Positions 1-8,844 are shown, counted from the first letter of the stretch. The stretch: DNA of 53,700 nucleotides from Spirochaetales bacterium (GCA_030615505.1 JAUWZD010000017.1:1-53700); one strand, 5' to 3'. The notes: a model not told the origin generated them from the letters alone. Numbers and translations: made by a program.

Positions 1-217
1 GTTATTTATGTACCCCCTGACTAAAAAGGGTTTTTTGAGTTATGCGTGTTCCCGGAATTATTTCAATCTTTATCGTCAGGGGCTATCTACAAGGGTCAGC
101 TGGTGGATTTTTTTTGATCTTTCGTCGACCTCGTTTGCTAATCCTCGAAAATGGAGGTATTAAGGAAACTGACCTTTCAACACTATTCTTTAAAGAAAAT
201 GGAGGAGGTATTAATTG

Positions 218-562
218 TCACCTAACTACAAAATTAACTGCGGGGTTTGTAACAGCCAGTCCACCCACCAAGGAAAATAGGATTGTTTTGGAGCCAGTAT
301 AGTCCGGCCTTTCAGTATAAAACACAGACTGTGTTGCCATGCTTATTAAAGCGAGAAATATCATTACAACGAGCAGCAATTTACATTTTTTGAAGGGAAT
401 TTTAGCAAGGATCCAAATAAGCATGGATAAAATTATTAAAAATGAGAGTATCAAATAAGAGGATCTGATTAAGGCACAAATCATCATGCAAATCGTGTAA
501 AATAATTTTGTCCTTGGGTCCAAGGAGTGAATTATCGAATCCGAGTTTACATACTCTATCAT
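218..562 (-). pseudogene. Truncated ECF transporter T component (nickel/cobalt type)
   Basis: The 114 residues match the N-terminal half of EcfT/CbiQ-type membrane subunits: an SLDPRTKL-like motif near residues 13-20, then several hydrophobic segments. Family members are usually about 220-270 residues, so the reading frame stops at roughly half length. I could not recognise the missing C-terminal half in any frame of positions 1-217. It lies 8 bases after a 46-residue membrane ORF, on the same strand, and close to a larC remnant. In Lactiplantibacillus plantarum the larQ gene of the nickel transporter lies next to larC, so I infer a decayed nickel-uptake gene. Function is probably lost. Confidence 0.6.
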
Positions 563-570
563 TTTGACAT

Positions 571-711
571 CTATAAAGCCGCTACCACATTTTTTATCCT
601 ATTACCTAGACGATACCCAAGGAATCCCCCGATAGGAAATGTTATGGTAAATAAAGCAATCGTTCCAATTATTTTTGCTATGTCAAATGTAGTATGGGAG
701 AGTCTTTTCAT
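571..711 (-). CDS. Small membrane protein of 46 residues, possibly a CbiN/PDGLE-like transporter part or fragment
   Basis: A 46-codon ORF runs from ATG at 711 to TAG at 571. It encodes one hydrophobic helix containing the stretch IIGTIALFTITFPIGGFLG, then a basic tail. It ends 8 bases before the truncated T-component gene and appears to be the first gene of that transcription unit. The hydrophobic motif resembles the C-terminal membrane segment of PDGLE/CbiN-type accessory subunits of nickel and cobalt ECF transporters, but the match is short and rests mainly on context. It may itself be the remnant of a longer subunit. Confidence 0.4.
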   Translation of the reverse strand: MKRLSHTTFDIAKIIGTIALFTITFPIGGFLGYRLGNRIKNVVAAL

Positions 712-951
712 TATATAAGCCCACTGTTAACATCTTAATCACTTTATTTTAATCGTAATACTATTCTAATTTTCGTAACACTATACTAATCTTTAAACCT
801 TTCTTAGTCAAGCTCACAAGACTTTCCGTGATTTTGCATCACAACCACCCGTAACAAACAGCTTGGATAACATTTTTAAATTTTTATCTCTTCAGAGGTC
901 TTAGCAAACCGCCACTTTTTTCTGGAATCTTAAAAAATCTTTTGCAGGTTT
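712..951. other. AT-rich intergenic stretch upstream of the ECF remnant
   Basis: About 240 bases with no supported gene. The only structure I see is the tandem 20-base repeat at 754-793. The rest is AT-rich and is probably the upstream region of the transporter remnant plus debris left by the mobile element. Confidence 0.5.
754..793. repeat. Tandem 20-bp direct repeat, operator-like
   Basis: Two adjacent 20-base units, CGTAATACTATTCTAATTTT and CGTAACACTATACTAATCTT, agree at 17 of 20 positions. They lie 43-82 bases upstream of the first codon of the minus-strand ECF remnant operon. Position and spacing suggest two sites for a DNA-binding regulator. The sequence does not match the NikR consensus I know (GTATGA-N16-TCATAC). 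Confidence 0.45.
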
Positions 952-1450
952 TTATTGCACTTCATAGTTTATAGGCAGTTGAAACTTATCTAATGTCCTG
1001 GGAGCCATCGCATCTAGCTCTTCGCAAAACCTTCTGGCAGCATAATCAATCTCTTGGTTTTTGAACCTTCTAAAGCCTCACTTTCAAACTGCCATGCTCT
1101 AACTTTATGTATCCGCCTCTGTTCAGAATCATCGCCAGCGCCGGCATGATTTCTTTTCTCTTATCGTAATAATTAAGTAAAATCATACACATCTGTTGCT
1201 GCATGTTGCACGAAAATACTTTAATACAGTCTAAAAATCGTTTCTTTTCGAAATTGAGGTTGAGTAATTTCTTGCCGCCATGCGTTCGATCAAAAGTTAC
1301 CTTTTTCGGCAACTTATCGAGTTCTTGATCCAGAAAGAATATTTCATTATTCCTTGTAACAATATCTGCTAATAATTCAATCTGATTTTTCTTTATCTCT
1401 TCCCAATTCATGCCATCTTTTGCTTCTGCAAGGTCATTATTCAAGATGAA
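952..1450 (-). pseudogene. Transposase remnant (C-terminal part, frameshifted)
   Basis: The minus-strand frame encodes a piece (WEEIKKNQIELLADIV through HGSLKVRL) that stops at 1070. A different frame continues it at once with FRRFKNQEIDYAARRFCEEL and ends at TAA (954-952). Together they resemble the C-terminal domain of large DDE transposases, where a conserved basic FEKKRFLDCIKVF-like segment is followed by a short beta segment and an LC-x-ELN-like helix. The catalytic N-terminal domain is absent. The open frame continues upstream to 1591, but beyond about 1450 it is antisense to larC. The piece replaces the 5' part of larC, so it marks an old insertion or deletion event. Family assignment is tentative. 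Confidence 0.5.
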
Positions 1451-1459
1451 AAAGAACCC

Positions 1460-2292
1460 CATCATCACCCTGTTCATCGAAATTTGCACGATGTAGAAAG
1501 AATAATAGAAGATAATAACCTTAAGTCTGAAGTAAAGGATTTGAGTAAAAAGATATTCAATCATGTTGCGCTTGCTGAAGCCAAAGTGCACACGGGGTTA
1601 TTCCTGTACCGGTTACCGCGACAGTTGAGATTTTAAAGGATGTACCGGTCTATTCAACAGGAATAAAGGGAGAACTCGTGACACCTACCGGTGCTGCAAT
1701 AATAAAAAGCCTGGCTGATGATTTTTTAAGCCTTCCTAAAATAGAGATAGAAAGAGTTGGTTATGGAACGGGAAAGAAAACTTTTAATATACCCAATTTA
1801 TTGCGCATTTTTTTGGGCAAAGAAAAACAGAGTGGTACAGACACAACGAATAAGTTAATGATTCTTGAAACCAATATTGATGATATGAATCCGGAATCCT
1901 ATTCATATCTTGTTCCTCTTTTATTGAACAGGGGAGCCTTTGATGTATTTCTTACTAATATAATAATTAAAAAAGGCAGACCTGCAGTAATGCTCAGTGT
2001 TCTCTGTGAGCCTGAGAAGCAGTTCGAACTCGAGAGTATAATATTTACAGAAACAACAACCCTTGGTATAAGAAGGTACCCTGTGGATCGAAACAGCCTT
2101 GATAGGAAGATTATTACTATTGATACCCAGTTTGGAAAGGTCAGTGTAAAGTTGGCCTATAGAGATGGCAGGTTATTAAAAGTCTTACCCGAATATGAAG
2201 AATGTAAAAGAATCGCCGAAGAAAAAAGCCTACCCCTAAAAGATGTATATGATGTCCTTACAAAAGAATTCTTAAACCTTAAGATATTATAG
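1460..2292 (+). pseudogene. larC: larC remnant, nickel-pincer cofactor biosynthesis protein
   Basis: LarC inserts nickel into the pyridinium-dithiocarboxylate mononucleotide cofactor of lactate racemase-type enzymes. The first recognisable piece begins at 1460 (HHHPVHRNLHDVERIIE) and runs to AEAKVH near 1590. A frame change then leads directly into HGVIPVPVTATVEILKDVPV and ELVTPTGAAI, after which 200 residues continue to 2292 with NIDDMNPE and the usual C-terminal domain. Intact LarC has roughly 50 residues between the two pieces (the HFHEVG-x-DAI region), so an internal deletion of about 150 bases has occurred. The N-terminal part before 1460 is missing and abuts a transposase remnant. The gene cannot make a working protein. 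Confidence 0.8.
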
Positions 2293-2306
2293 CCTTTTTT
2301 CTCCAC

Positions 2307-2336
2307 TTGAAACTCCACCTGGCGTTGTTTTATCAT
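2307..2336 (+). promoter_or_regulatory. Candidate promoter of nadC
   Basis: TTGAAA at 2307-2312 and TATCAT at 2331-2336 are separated by 18 bases. The -10 box ends only 5 bases before the nadC ATG, and I see no Shine-Dalgarno sequence, so the transcript would start at or next to the start codon. Confidence 0.4.
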
Positions 2337-2341
2337 CACCT

Positions 2342-3193
2342 ATGCGCACTGAGGACTACCGGAAATTGATCGATCTGGCCTTGGAGGAAGACCTGGGTGA
2401 CTTAGGAGATATTACTACCCAAAGCCTGAATAAAGATGAGGGCAGAGCTGTGCTCATCAGTAAAGACACAGGCATCTTAGCCGGTTCTGAAATATTTCAG
2501 GCTGTGTTCAAACGCCTTGACCCTCAGATAGATATTCAATTTTTCTTTAAGGATGGGCAATCTTTAGAACCTGGAGATAAAGTGTCTCAGATTACCGGAC
2601 AATCCCGTGCCATTCTTACAGCGGAACGTACCGCCCTTAACTTTTTATCCTTTCTTTCGGGAATTGCTACACGGACCCGACTTTTTATAGAAACCGCTTC
2701 CAGGTATGGAAAGGCACAGATTCTTGATACACGGAAAACCCTTCCCGGCTTTCGCTCCCTTTCCAAGTATGCAGTAAAGGTGGGAGGAGGAAAAAATCAC
2801 CGCAATGGACTCTACGATATGATATTAATCAAGGACAATCATATTGATTTGTCCGGCTCGATTACCAGGGCTGTAGAGGCAGTTCAAAAAAAGTGGGGAG
2901 CGCGTTTCACTATAGAGGTAGAGTGCAGAAACATAGGCGAAGTTAAAGAAGCCCTGGCTTCAAAAGTGGATATTATCATGCTTGATAATTTGGATTTAGA
3001 TAAGATCAAAGAAGCAGTCTCAATCGCCCGGGTCCACGGCAGAACACAGCTTGAGGCATCCGGAGGAATCGATTTGGAGAAGATAAAGCTCTTAAGCTCT
3101 ACGGGTATCGATTTTATCTCTGTGGGCAGAATCACACACTCGATAGAGGCTTTTGACTTTTCGCTGCAGATTGAAGACAAGAAGACAATGTGA
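2342..3193 (+). CDS. nadC: Nicotinate-nucleotide pyrophosphorylase (carboxylating)
   Basis: Converts quinolinate and PRPP to nicotinate mononucleotide, the third step of de novo NAD synthesis. The 283 residues match the family's usual length (about 280). Visible motifs are ERTALN (95-100), DTRKT (129-133), GGGKNHR (148-154), KDNH (164-167), LDNL and SVGRITHS near the C-terminus; these cover the quinolinate and phosphate binding sites. All key Arg, Lys and His residues seem present, so this gene looks intact. It begins the nadC-nadA-nadB run, but the two genes that would supply its substrate are broken. It may therefore be a functional relic, or use quinolinate from another source. Confidence 0.95.
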   Translation: MRTEDYRKLIDLALEEDLGDLGDITTQSLNKDEGRAVLISKDTGILAGSEIFQAVFKRLDPQIDIQFFFKDGQSLEPGDKVSQITGQSRAILTAERTALNFLSFLSGIATRTRLFIETASRYGKAQILDTRKTLPGFRSLSKYAVKVGGGKNHRNGLYDMILIKDNHIDLSGSITRAVEAVQKKWGARFTIEVECRNIGEVKEALASKVDIIMLDNLDLDKIKEAVSIARVHGRTQLEASGGIDLEKIKLLSSTGIDFISVGRITHSIEAFDFSLQIEDKKTM

Positions 3194-3211
3194 AAAGATG
3201 ACCTAGCCTTC

Positions 3212-4143
3212 ATGAACAGGGAAGCATATTACAAAGAAATTATAAAGCTTAAAGAGCAGTATAAATCAGTGCTGTTGATACTCTGTCATTTTTATATGCA
3301 CCCGGATATTCTCTGGCTGGCGGATATAATTGGAGACTCATATCTATTGTCAGTGAAAGCATCACAAGCATCTGCAAGGAACATTATTTTCTGCGGTGTA
3401 TACTTCATGGCAGAAAGCTCCCGCATACTCTGTAAAGAGGAACAGCGTGTGTTTATTCCCGATACAGAAGCCGGCTGTCCGCTGGCCGATACAATAACGC
3501 CTGAAGCCTTTACGAGCTGCATGAGTGAGATCTCTTTAGAATTCGGGGAACCTCCGGTTCCAGTTGTATATGTGAACTCCAGTGCCGGGGTTAAGGCATT
3601 AGCGGGTAAAGCCGGCGGCATCTGCTGTACATCATCCAATGCCAAAGCCATCGTTAAGTCGATTTTAAAATCGGGAAGGCGTGTTTTCTTCCTGCCTGAC
3701 CGCAACCTTGGGTGGAATGTAGCCAGATCATTGAATTTAAACAAAGAGGATATATGGCTGATCACAGCCGCAATCACACATGCCGGATACTGGTTCACCC
3801 GGAGTGCACCCCCCAGGTTGTGGAAGCCTGCGATTTTTCAGGTTCCACCTCTCAGATCCTCAAGCAGATCGAAGGAGCTGCACCCGGATCAATCTTATAC
3901 ATAGGAACAGAAATCAACTTCGTGCGCCGGGCGCAAAGCCTTAGAAGCGATATTATTGTTCATCCTCTGCGCGAATCTAAATGTAACAATATGCATAAAA
4001 TTAATTTTCAAAATTTATTAAATACACTCAGGGCAATAGAAACAGACAATCCGGTTAAGGAGGTTTATGTGGAAAAAAATATTGCCCGGTCCGCCAGAGA
4101 AGCCTTAAGGCGGATGATTGAATACATGGAAAAAAGGAAATAA
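3212..4143 (+). pseudogene. nadA: Quinolinate synthase, broken by deletion and frameshift
   Basis: NadA condenses iminoaspartate with dihydroxyacetone phosphate on a [4Fe-4S] cluster held by three cysteines. The first frame (3212 to about 3757) carries ADIIGDS, FCGVYFMAES, DTEAGCPLAD, CCTSSNAKA and LPDRNLG. After the Trp codon near 3754 the homology jumps to another frame with ILVHPEC, GSTSQI, GTEINFV and CNNMHKI, ending at 4143. About 20 residues between W and HPEC are missing, including the G-x-C-x-VH segment that carries the second cluster cysteine. The first cluster Cys (in FCGV) and the third (in CNNM) are still there. Restoring the frame alone would not restore activity, so this is a true pseudogene unless the assembly is wrong. 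Confidence 0.85.
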
Positions 4144-4150
4144 TTCTTCT

Positions 4151-5567
4151 ATGACTTCAGTGACTTCAGGGAAGAGAGATTTTGATCTACTCATCATCGG
4201 AAGCGGTATCAGCGGTCTTACGGCCGCAATTTCAGCAGCAGAGAAAGGCTTGGCAGTGGCAGTCATTTCCAAGGAAGCTTACCTTTCTGAATGCAATACC
4301 AGCTACGCACAGGGCGGAATCGTGGGCATCGGGAAGAATGATTCCCCGGAGCTTCTGGAGAAAGATATTACTCTGGCCGGAGATGGAATAAACTGCAGTG
4401 AAGCTGTACGCCTCCTTGCCACTGAAGGCCCGAAATTGGTTGAGGAGTTCCTGGTCAAAAAAATAAGGGTTCCATTCTGTAAAGATGAAAGTGGAAAACC
4501 GGATTTGACCCGGGAAGCCGCCCATTCGATAAGACGCATCTATCATATCAAGGACAAAACCGGAGAAGTTATTGAGAATGAGCTGATCCGTTTTGCAAAA
4601 AACCATGGGGGAATTAAACTGTTTCACTCTCATACGGCGATTGATTTAATCACCAATACGCACAATTCCAGGAACACACAGGAGCGTTACCGGAGAACCA
4701 GGGTTATAGGCGCTTATGTGCTTGAGGAGAGTATGAATAGAGTAATCGTATTTTTCTCACCCTCCGTGATTCTTGCCACAGGAGGAGCAGGCAATCTTTT
4801 TCTTCATACATCCAATCCTCCGGGAGCCAGCGGAGACGGCATTGCCATGGCCTATCGAATTGGTGCGGAAGTTATGAATGCCGAGTATGTTCAGTTTCAT
4901 CCCACAGTACTCTACCACCGGGATGTCAAACGATTCTTGATTTCTGAATCTCTGCGGGGTGAAGGTGCCCGGCTGATGAATAAAAAGGGCGAATATTTTA
5001 TGGAAAAGTATGATCAGGATCTTAAAGATCTCGCTCCCCGCGATGAAGTAGCACGAGCCATCTTCCGGGAAATGGAATTGGAGGATTCTGAGTATGTAAA
5101 ACTGGATGCACGCTGTATCCGAGATATTGATCTGGAAAAACGTTTTCCTGCCATTTTCGGGCAATGCAAAGCATTAGGCCTTGATATCGGGAAAGAGCCG
5201 ATACCGGTAGTGCCTGCGGCTCATTATTTCTGCGGTGGGAGAAAATGCCTGCACAGGAGTTCACGGTGCGAACAGATTAGCCTCTGTGTCTCTACTTGAA
5301 GGACTAGACTGGGGATATTGAGCCGGAAAAGAAGCGATTAAAAACGAGGCGCCCCTTAGCACAGAATTTAAAAACAGCATTCCGGAGTGGGTATATCCCC
5401 ATCCGGAAGAAGTATTCGATCCGGTACTCATCAATCATGATCTATTGAATGTTCAATCAACCATGTGGAACTTCGCCGGTATTATGAGAAACCGCAAGCG
5501 GCTCCTTAGAGCCCTGGCTAACGGCACATCCAGGGGATGTCATTATATGGCAGATTCGGTGCAGTAA
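4151..5567 (+). pseudogene. nadB: L-aspartate oxidase, broken by deletions and a stop codon
   Basis: NadB is the FAD enzyme that makes iminoaspartate for NadA. The intact N-terminal part shows the Rossmann motif IIGSGISGLTAA, then SYAQGGI, HSIRRIYH, ATGGAG and [11 protein letters not shown]. After FCGG (about 5234) the frame shifts to [20 protein letters not shown], skipping about 20 residues (the G-R-T-S...LYA-GE segment). TGA then replaces the Arg codon in W-G-Y-R-AGKEA (about 5319). The frame continues with NVQSTMWNFAGIMRNRKRL, but jumps from RLLRAL straight to the C-terminal ANGTSRGCHYMADS, losing about 45 residues. TAA is at 5565-5567. Three independent lesions make sequencing error unlikely. 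The start at 4151 (MTSVTSG) is preferred over 4118, which overlaps nadA. Confidence 0.85.
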
Positions 5568-5614
5568 GATGTGGCTCTTGACATCAACAAGGCCCTGAAG
5601 GTAGCATTCAGCCA

Positions 5615-6925
5615 ATGGACCCCATTATTGAACCCAAGGTACTGCGCGGTTTTCGCGATTCTTTACCTCGTACGGAGCTCTTACGGAAGAAAATCCGAAA
5701 TACACTGGAGCGGGAATTTACCCTGTTTGGTTTCGTACCCATTGACACTCCTGCGCTTGAATACTCAGAGATCCTGCTGGGCAAGGGAGGCGGCGAAACA
5801 GACAAGCAGATATACCGCTTCTTAGATCATGGAAAGAGAGATATTGCCCTGCGCTTTGATCTTACCGTGCCGTTTGCTCGATTCATGGCCAGGTATTCGG
5901 GGGAGATCATTCTGCCCTTCAAGCGCTACCATATCGCTAAAGTCTGGAGGGGAGAGAATACTCAAAGAGGCCGCTACCGGGAGTTCACACAGATAGATTT
6001 TGATATTGTGGGGGTTGATTCTGCTTCTGCTGATTTTGAAATTCTTATGGTTATGCAGAGAAGCTTTACCGCCTTAGGGGTTAAAAAATTCAAGATTCAT
6101 TTTTCCCACCGGGAATTGCTTAAAGAATTTCTTAAAAATTACGGCCTTGAAATGAACTACGTGTCCATCCTGCGCATAATAGATAAGACAAAGAAGATCG
6201 GTAAAGCAAAGGTTAAGGATCTGCTCACCGAGCTTTGCGCTGCATCACAGGCAGATGATATTCTTGAATTTATAAAAATAGAGAAAAATGATTCGCTTAC
6301 CCTGAATAAAATGGCAGATGCCCTGGACCCTGATATTGAGGCTTTCAGACGAATTGATGAGATTTTTAAGTGTATCGAAGAATGCGGCTTAAGTGAATAT
6401 TTCAGCTTCGATCCCAGTATCACCCGGGGTCTGGATTATTATACCGGCTTAGTTTATGAAACATTCTTGATGGATCTTCCGGAAATCGGCTCTGTTTGTT
6501 CAGGAGGAAGATATAATAATCTGGCCTCCTTATACACCCGGGAAAAACTTCCCGGTGTAGGCTCCTCAATCGGATTGGACCGGCTCATCTCCGCCTTAGA
6601 AGAGCTCAAGCTGTCAGATCCGGTGGAAGAGGGCTCAAACCTCATCATCCTATTTTTGGATGATTCCCTGCTGGCCGCTTACCAGAAAATGGCAGCTCAA
6701 TTGAGAGAGGCCGGTTTATCTGTCGATGTATTCCCACAGAAAAAAAAGCTCGCTGTCCAGTTCAACTATGCTGAAAAACGTACGATTCCCCTGGCTCTCA
6801 TCTATGGGGAAACCGAACATAAAAAAGGAGTTGTTACTCTAAAGGATTTAAGAACCCGTAAGAGCTACGAGAATCTTAAACTTGAAAACGCGATAAATAC
6901 TGCCTTAGAACTTCTGAGATCATAG
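5615..6925 (+). CDS. hisS: Histidyl-tRNA synthetase
   Basis: Charges tRNA-His. At 436 residues it has normal length for a bacterial HisRS. Visible class II elements are the RFDLTVPFARFMA segment, motif 2 around VWRGENTQRGRYREF, the histidine-specific RGLDYYTGLVYE, and motif 3 GVGSSIGLDRLISAL, followed by a C-terminal anticodon-binding domain of about 95 residues. It starts 47 bases after the nadB remnant and is the first intact gene after nadC. No good Shine-Dalgarno sequence precedes the ATG; this start gives the usual N-terminus (PKVLRGFRD). Its 3' end overlaps the convergent M28 peptidase gene by 50 bases. Confidence 0.96.
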   Translation: MDPIIEPKVLRGFRDSLPRTELLRKKIRNTLEREFTLFGFVPIDTPALEYSEILLGKGGGETDKQIYRFLDHGKRDIALRFDLTVPFARFMARYSGEIILPFKRYHIAKVWRGENTQRGRYREFTQIDFDIVGVDSASADFEILMVMQRSFTALGVKKFKIHFSHRELLKEFLKNYGLEMNYVSILRIIDKTKKIGKAKVKDLLTELCAASQADDILEFIKIEKNDSLTLNKMADALDPDIEAFRRIDEIFKCIEECGLSEYFSFDPSITRGLDYYTGLVYETFLMDLPEIGSVCSGGRYNNLASLYTREKLPGVGSSIGLDRLISALEELKLSDPVEEGSNLIILFLDDSLLAAYQKMAAQLREAGLSVDVFPQKKKLAVQFNYAEKRTIPLALIYGETEHKKGVVTLKDLRTRKSYENLKLENAINTALELLRS

Positions 6926-7748
6926 CCAGTGAGGATGAGGACATTGCCTCCGGCAGATCCCTTTGAGTATGCCATTCAGGATAATCCAGATCAATCAATA
7001 GACAGCTAGGTATGCCGGCCCTTAGGAAGGGATAGTGATCGCATATAATATATCTCAACCTTTCTTTATTCTTACGGATAAAAGGTGAAAATCCTCTCTG
7101 CACCCCGATCCTGAACAGAGCGGAGGTCAACCGCATACTCGCCGGATGGTTAAGGATATGGGCATCTATATTTAAAGCCATGTCTCTGCCGCCAACCATA
7201 TCAAGAACAATCACTTCCGAGGGCATGGATGGCTTAGGATTCTCCACAAAAAACCTGGCACCCACTGAAAATGAATGATTATCAATATCTCCCACATCTT
7301 CAGCATCAAAGAAAACTACCAGCACATCCCGGCTTAAGACAGCGGTCTTTAAAAAATCCAACAGGTTAAGCAACACTGCAGTACCCGAGCCCCCGTCATT
7401 TGCCCCGGGAATCGGCAATCTCTGCTCATTAATTTTTGTTTCCCTGTCAGCCTTGACCCGGGTATCAAAGTGAGACCCCAGTAAAAGAGAACCCGACTTT
7501 TTGGAAGATTTTGCTTTAAATACACCGATAAGGTTGTCGCAGTCAGCTCTCTGCGCCTTTAGGAATATGGAAAAATCCTGCCGGATTACATGATCAGCAC
7601 AAGATTTCAGCCGGGATAAAAGAGCTTTCTTAAGTGCATAGTGCCCCGGAGAACCGGGATACCTCGGGCCAAAGGCTACCTGCCACCTTACTAAATCCAG
7701 GATCTCATTGCCTGTAGAAACACTATGACACTCCAAAGTCAATTTCAC
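6876..7748 (-). CDS. M28-family zinc peptidase / glutaminyl-cyclase-like protein
   Basis: 290 residues. Zinc-site motifs in order are SHFDTR, GANDGGSGTA, FFDAEDVG, VLDMVGG and WHTQRD, plus CDHYPFLRAGIP just before the last histidine. This order, especially DH-x-PF with WHT, resembles glutaminyl-peptide cyclotransferase-like members of M28 as much as true aminopeptidases. In DAED the usual second Glu is Asp, still able to bind zinc. There is no signal peptide, so it is probably cytoplasmic. The GTG start lies 26 bases inside the end of the ClpX-like gene, suggesting translational coupling. The 3' end overlaps hisS. Confidence 0.8.
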   Translation of the reverse strand: MKLTLECHSVSTGNEILDLVRWQVAFGPRYPGSPGHYALKKALLSRLKSCADHVIRQDFSIFLKAQRADCDNLIGVFKAKSSKKSGSLLLGSHFDTRVKADRETKINEQRLPIPGANDGGSGTAVLLNLLDFLKTAVLSRDVLVVFFDAEDVGDIDNHSFSVGARFFVENPKPSMPSEVIVLDMVGGRDMALNIDAHILNHPASMRLTSALFRIGVQRGFSPFIRKNKERLRYIICDHYPFLRAGIPSCLLIDLDYPEWHTQRDLPEAMSSSSLAMISEVLRQYLSRFQV

Positions 7749-8844
7749 CGTTTTTTAAGCTGATTACCACTTTAGTTACACCAGGCTTAGAATAGGTTTC
7801 AAACGCGGCATCCTCCAGATACTGTATGAAGGCCGAATCTATACCTCTGGCTCCCGTTTCCATTTTAAAGCTGTGGCGGACAATCTTCTCAAGCACATCC
7901 TCCTTCACTATCAGGGTAATGCCGTCCAATCTGAACTCGTCTTGATACTGCTTAAGTACTCTCTGTCTGAGTATTGATTTCAACTGCTCTTCTGAGAGAG
8001 CATGAAAGGGGACAATACGATTGAAGCGCCCAATGAGCTCCGGAAGAAACCCGAAATTCTGAAAATTCTTTACCAGATCCATCTCATCTTCAGTATAGCT
8101 CACAGCGATTCTGTCCTGAACGCCGGATAAGGAGAAGCGGCCAAACCCGATATGCTCCGAATCTGAACGCTCGATCAGGCCCTTAAGTCCGGAAAATGTC
8201 CCGCAGGCCACAAAGATAATATCCCGGGTAGAGATAACGGATCTGGGCGCATACTCGGAGTGGGATAGCTCAATGGGTACAGAAATATCAGCATCCTCGA
8301 GCATCTTTAGAAGCTCCCGCTGAACCCCCAAACCGGATACATCCTTTGTGGTTCCGGCGCCCGCAAAAACAGCGCTGTTCTGCCCGGAAGCAAGCTTGTC
8401 AAACTCATCTAAGCACACGATTCCGATAGAGCTGACTAAAGAATTGAGATTTGCAGTATAGAGCAGCCTGGTTAAAATAGAAGAGACGTCCTGACCCACA
8501 TACCCGGTTTCCGAGTAACCGGTCATATCCACAATAACCGTGGGCAATTTCAGTATTTCCTGAAAGAGAATCTCAATCAGATAGGTCTTGCCGCAGCCTG
8601 TGGGGCCGACGAAGAGCATGTTTATTTTGGGCGGTAAGAGCTTGCGGTGGATTCCACGCAGGTAAATTTTTCTCAAGTGGGATATATGACGGTAGGCCCA
8701 GAGAGAAACGGCCTTAACAGCCCGTTCCTGACCAATGTAGCCCCTCTCTCTTATTTTAGTATAGATCTGGCGGGGAGAATGGGTAGGAATTCCGGCGATC
8801 AAGACTCTAAGATCATCTTTTGGCAATTCTCTGGGTTCGGCCAT
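7723..8844 (-). CDS. ClpX-like AAA+ unfoldase lacking the zinc-binding domain
   Basis: Motifs are Walker A GPTGCGKT, pore loop TGYVGQDV, Walker B VCLDEFDKL, an IGFG element matching the ClpP-docking loop of ClpX, sensor-1-like FVACGTFSGL and sensor 2 ETGARGI. The four-Cys zinc domain that starts normal ClpX is missing; only about 20 residues precede the AAA+ module (IGQERAVKAV). I chose the ATG at 8844 rather than 8856 because GGAGG sits 5 bases upstream of it. It should be an ATP-driven unfoldase, perhaps with ClpP and different adaptors. It could be a paralogue of a standard clpX elsewhere. It precedes and overlaps the M28 peptidase gene. Confidence 0.82.
   Translation of the reverse strand: MAEPRELPKDDLRVLIAGIPTHSPRQIYTKIRERGYIGQERAVKAVSLWAYRHISHLRKIYLRGIHRKLLPPKINMLFVGPTGCGKTYLIEILFQEILKLPTVIVDMTGYSETGYVGQDVSSILTRLLYTANLNSLVSSIGIVCLDEFDKLASGQNSAVFAGAGTTKDVSGLGVQRELLKMLEDADISVPIELSHSEYAPRSVISTRDIIFVACGTFSGLKGLIERSDSEHIGFGRFSLSGVQDRIAVSYTEDEMDLVKNFQNFGFLPELIGRFNRIVPFHALSEEQLKSILRQRVLKQYQDEFRLDGITLIVKEDVLEKIVRHSFKMETGARGIDSAFIQYLEDAAFETYSKPGVTKVVISLKNGEIDFGVS

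Noticed and set aside
42-302. Plus-strand open frame of 86 codons opposite the ECF remnant
   Set aside because: No recognisable motif, and it lies antisense to the transporter remnant whose family match is real.
1460-1620. Programmed frameshift in larC, as known for larC1/larC2 in lactobacilli
   Set aside because: About 50 residues are also missing at the junction and the 5' end is gone; a frameshift event alone cannot make LarC here.
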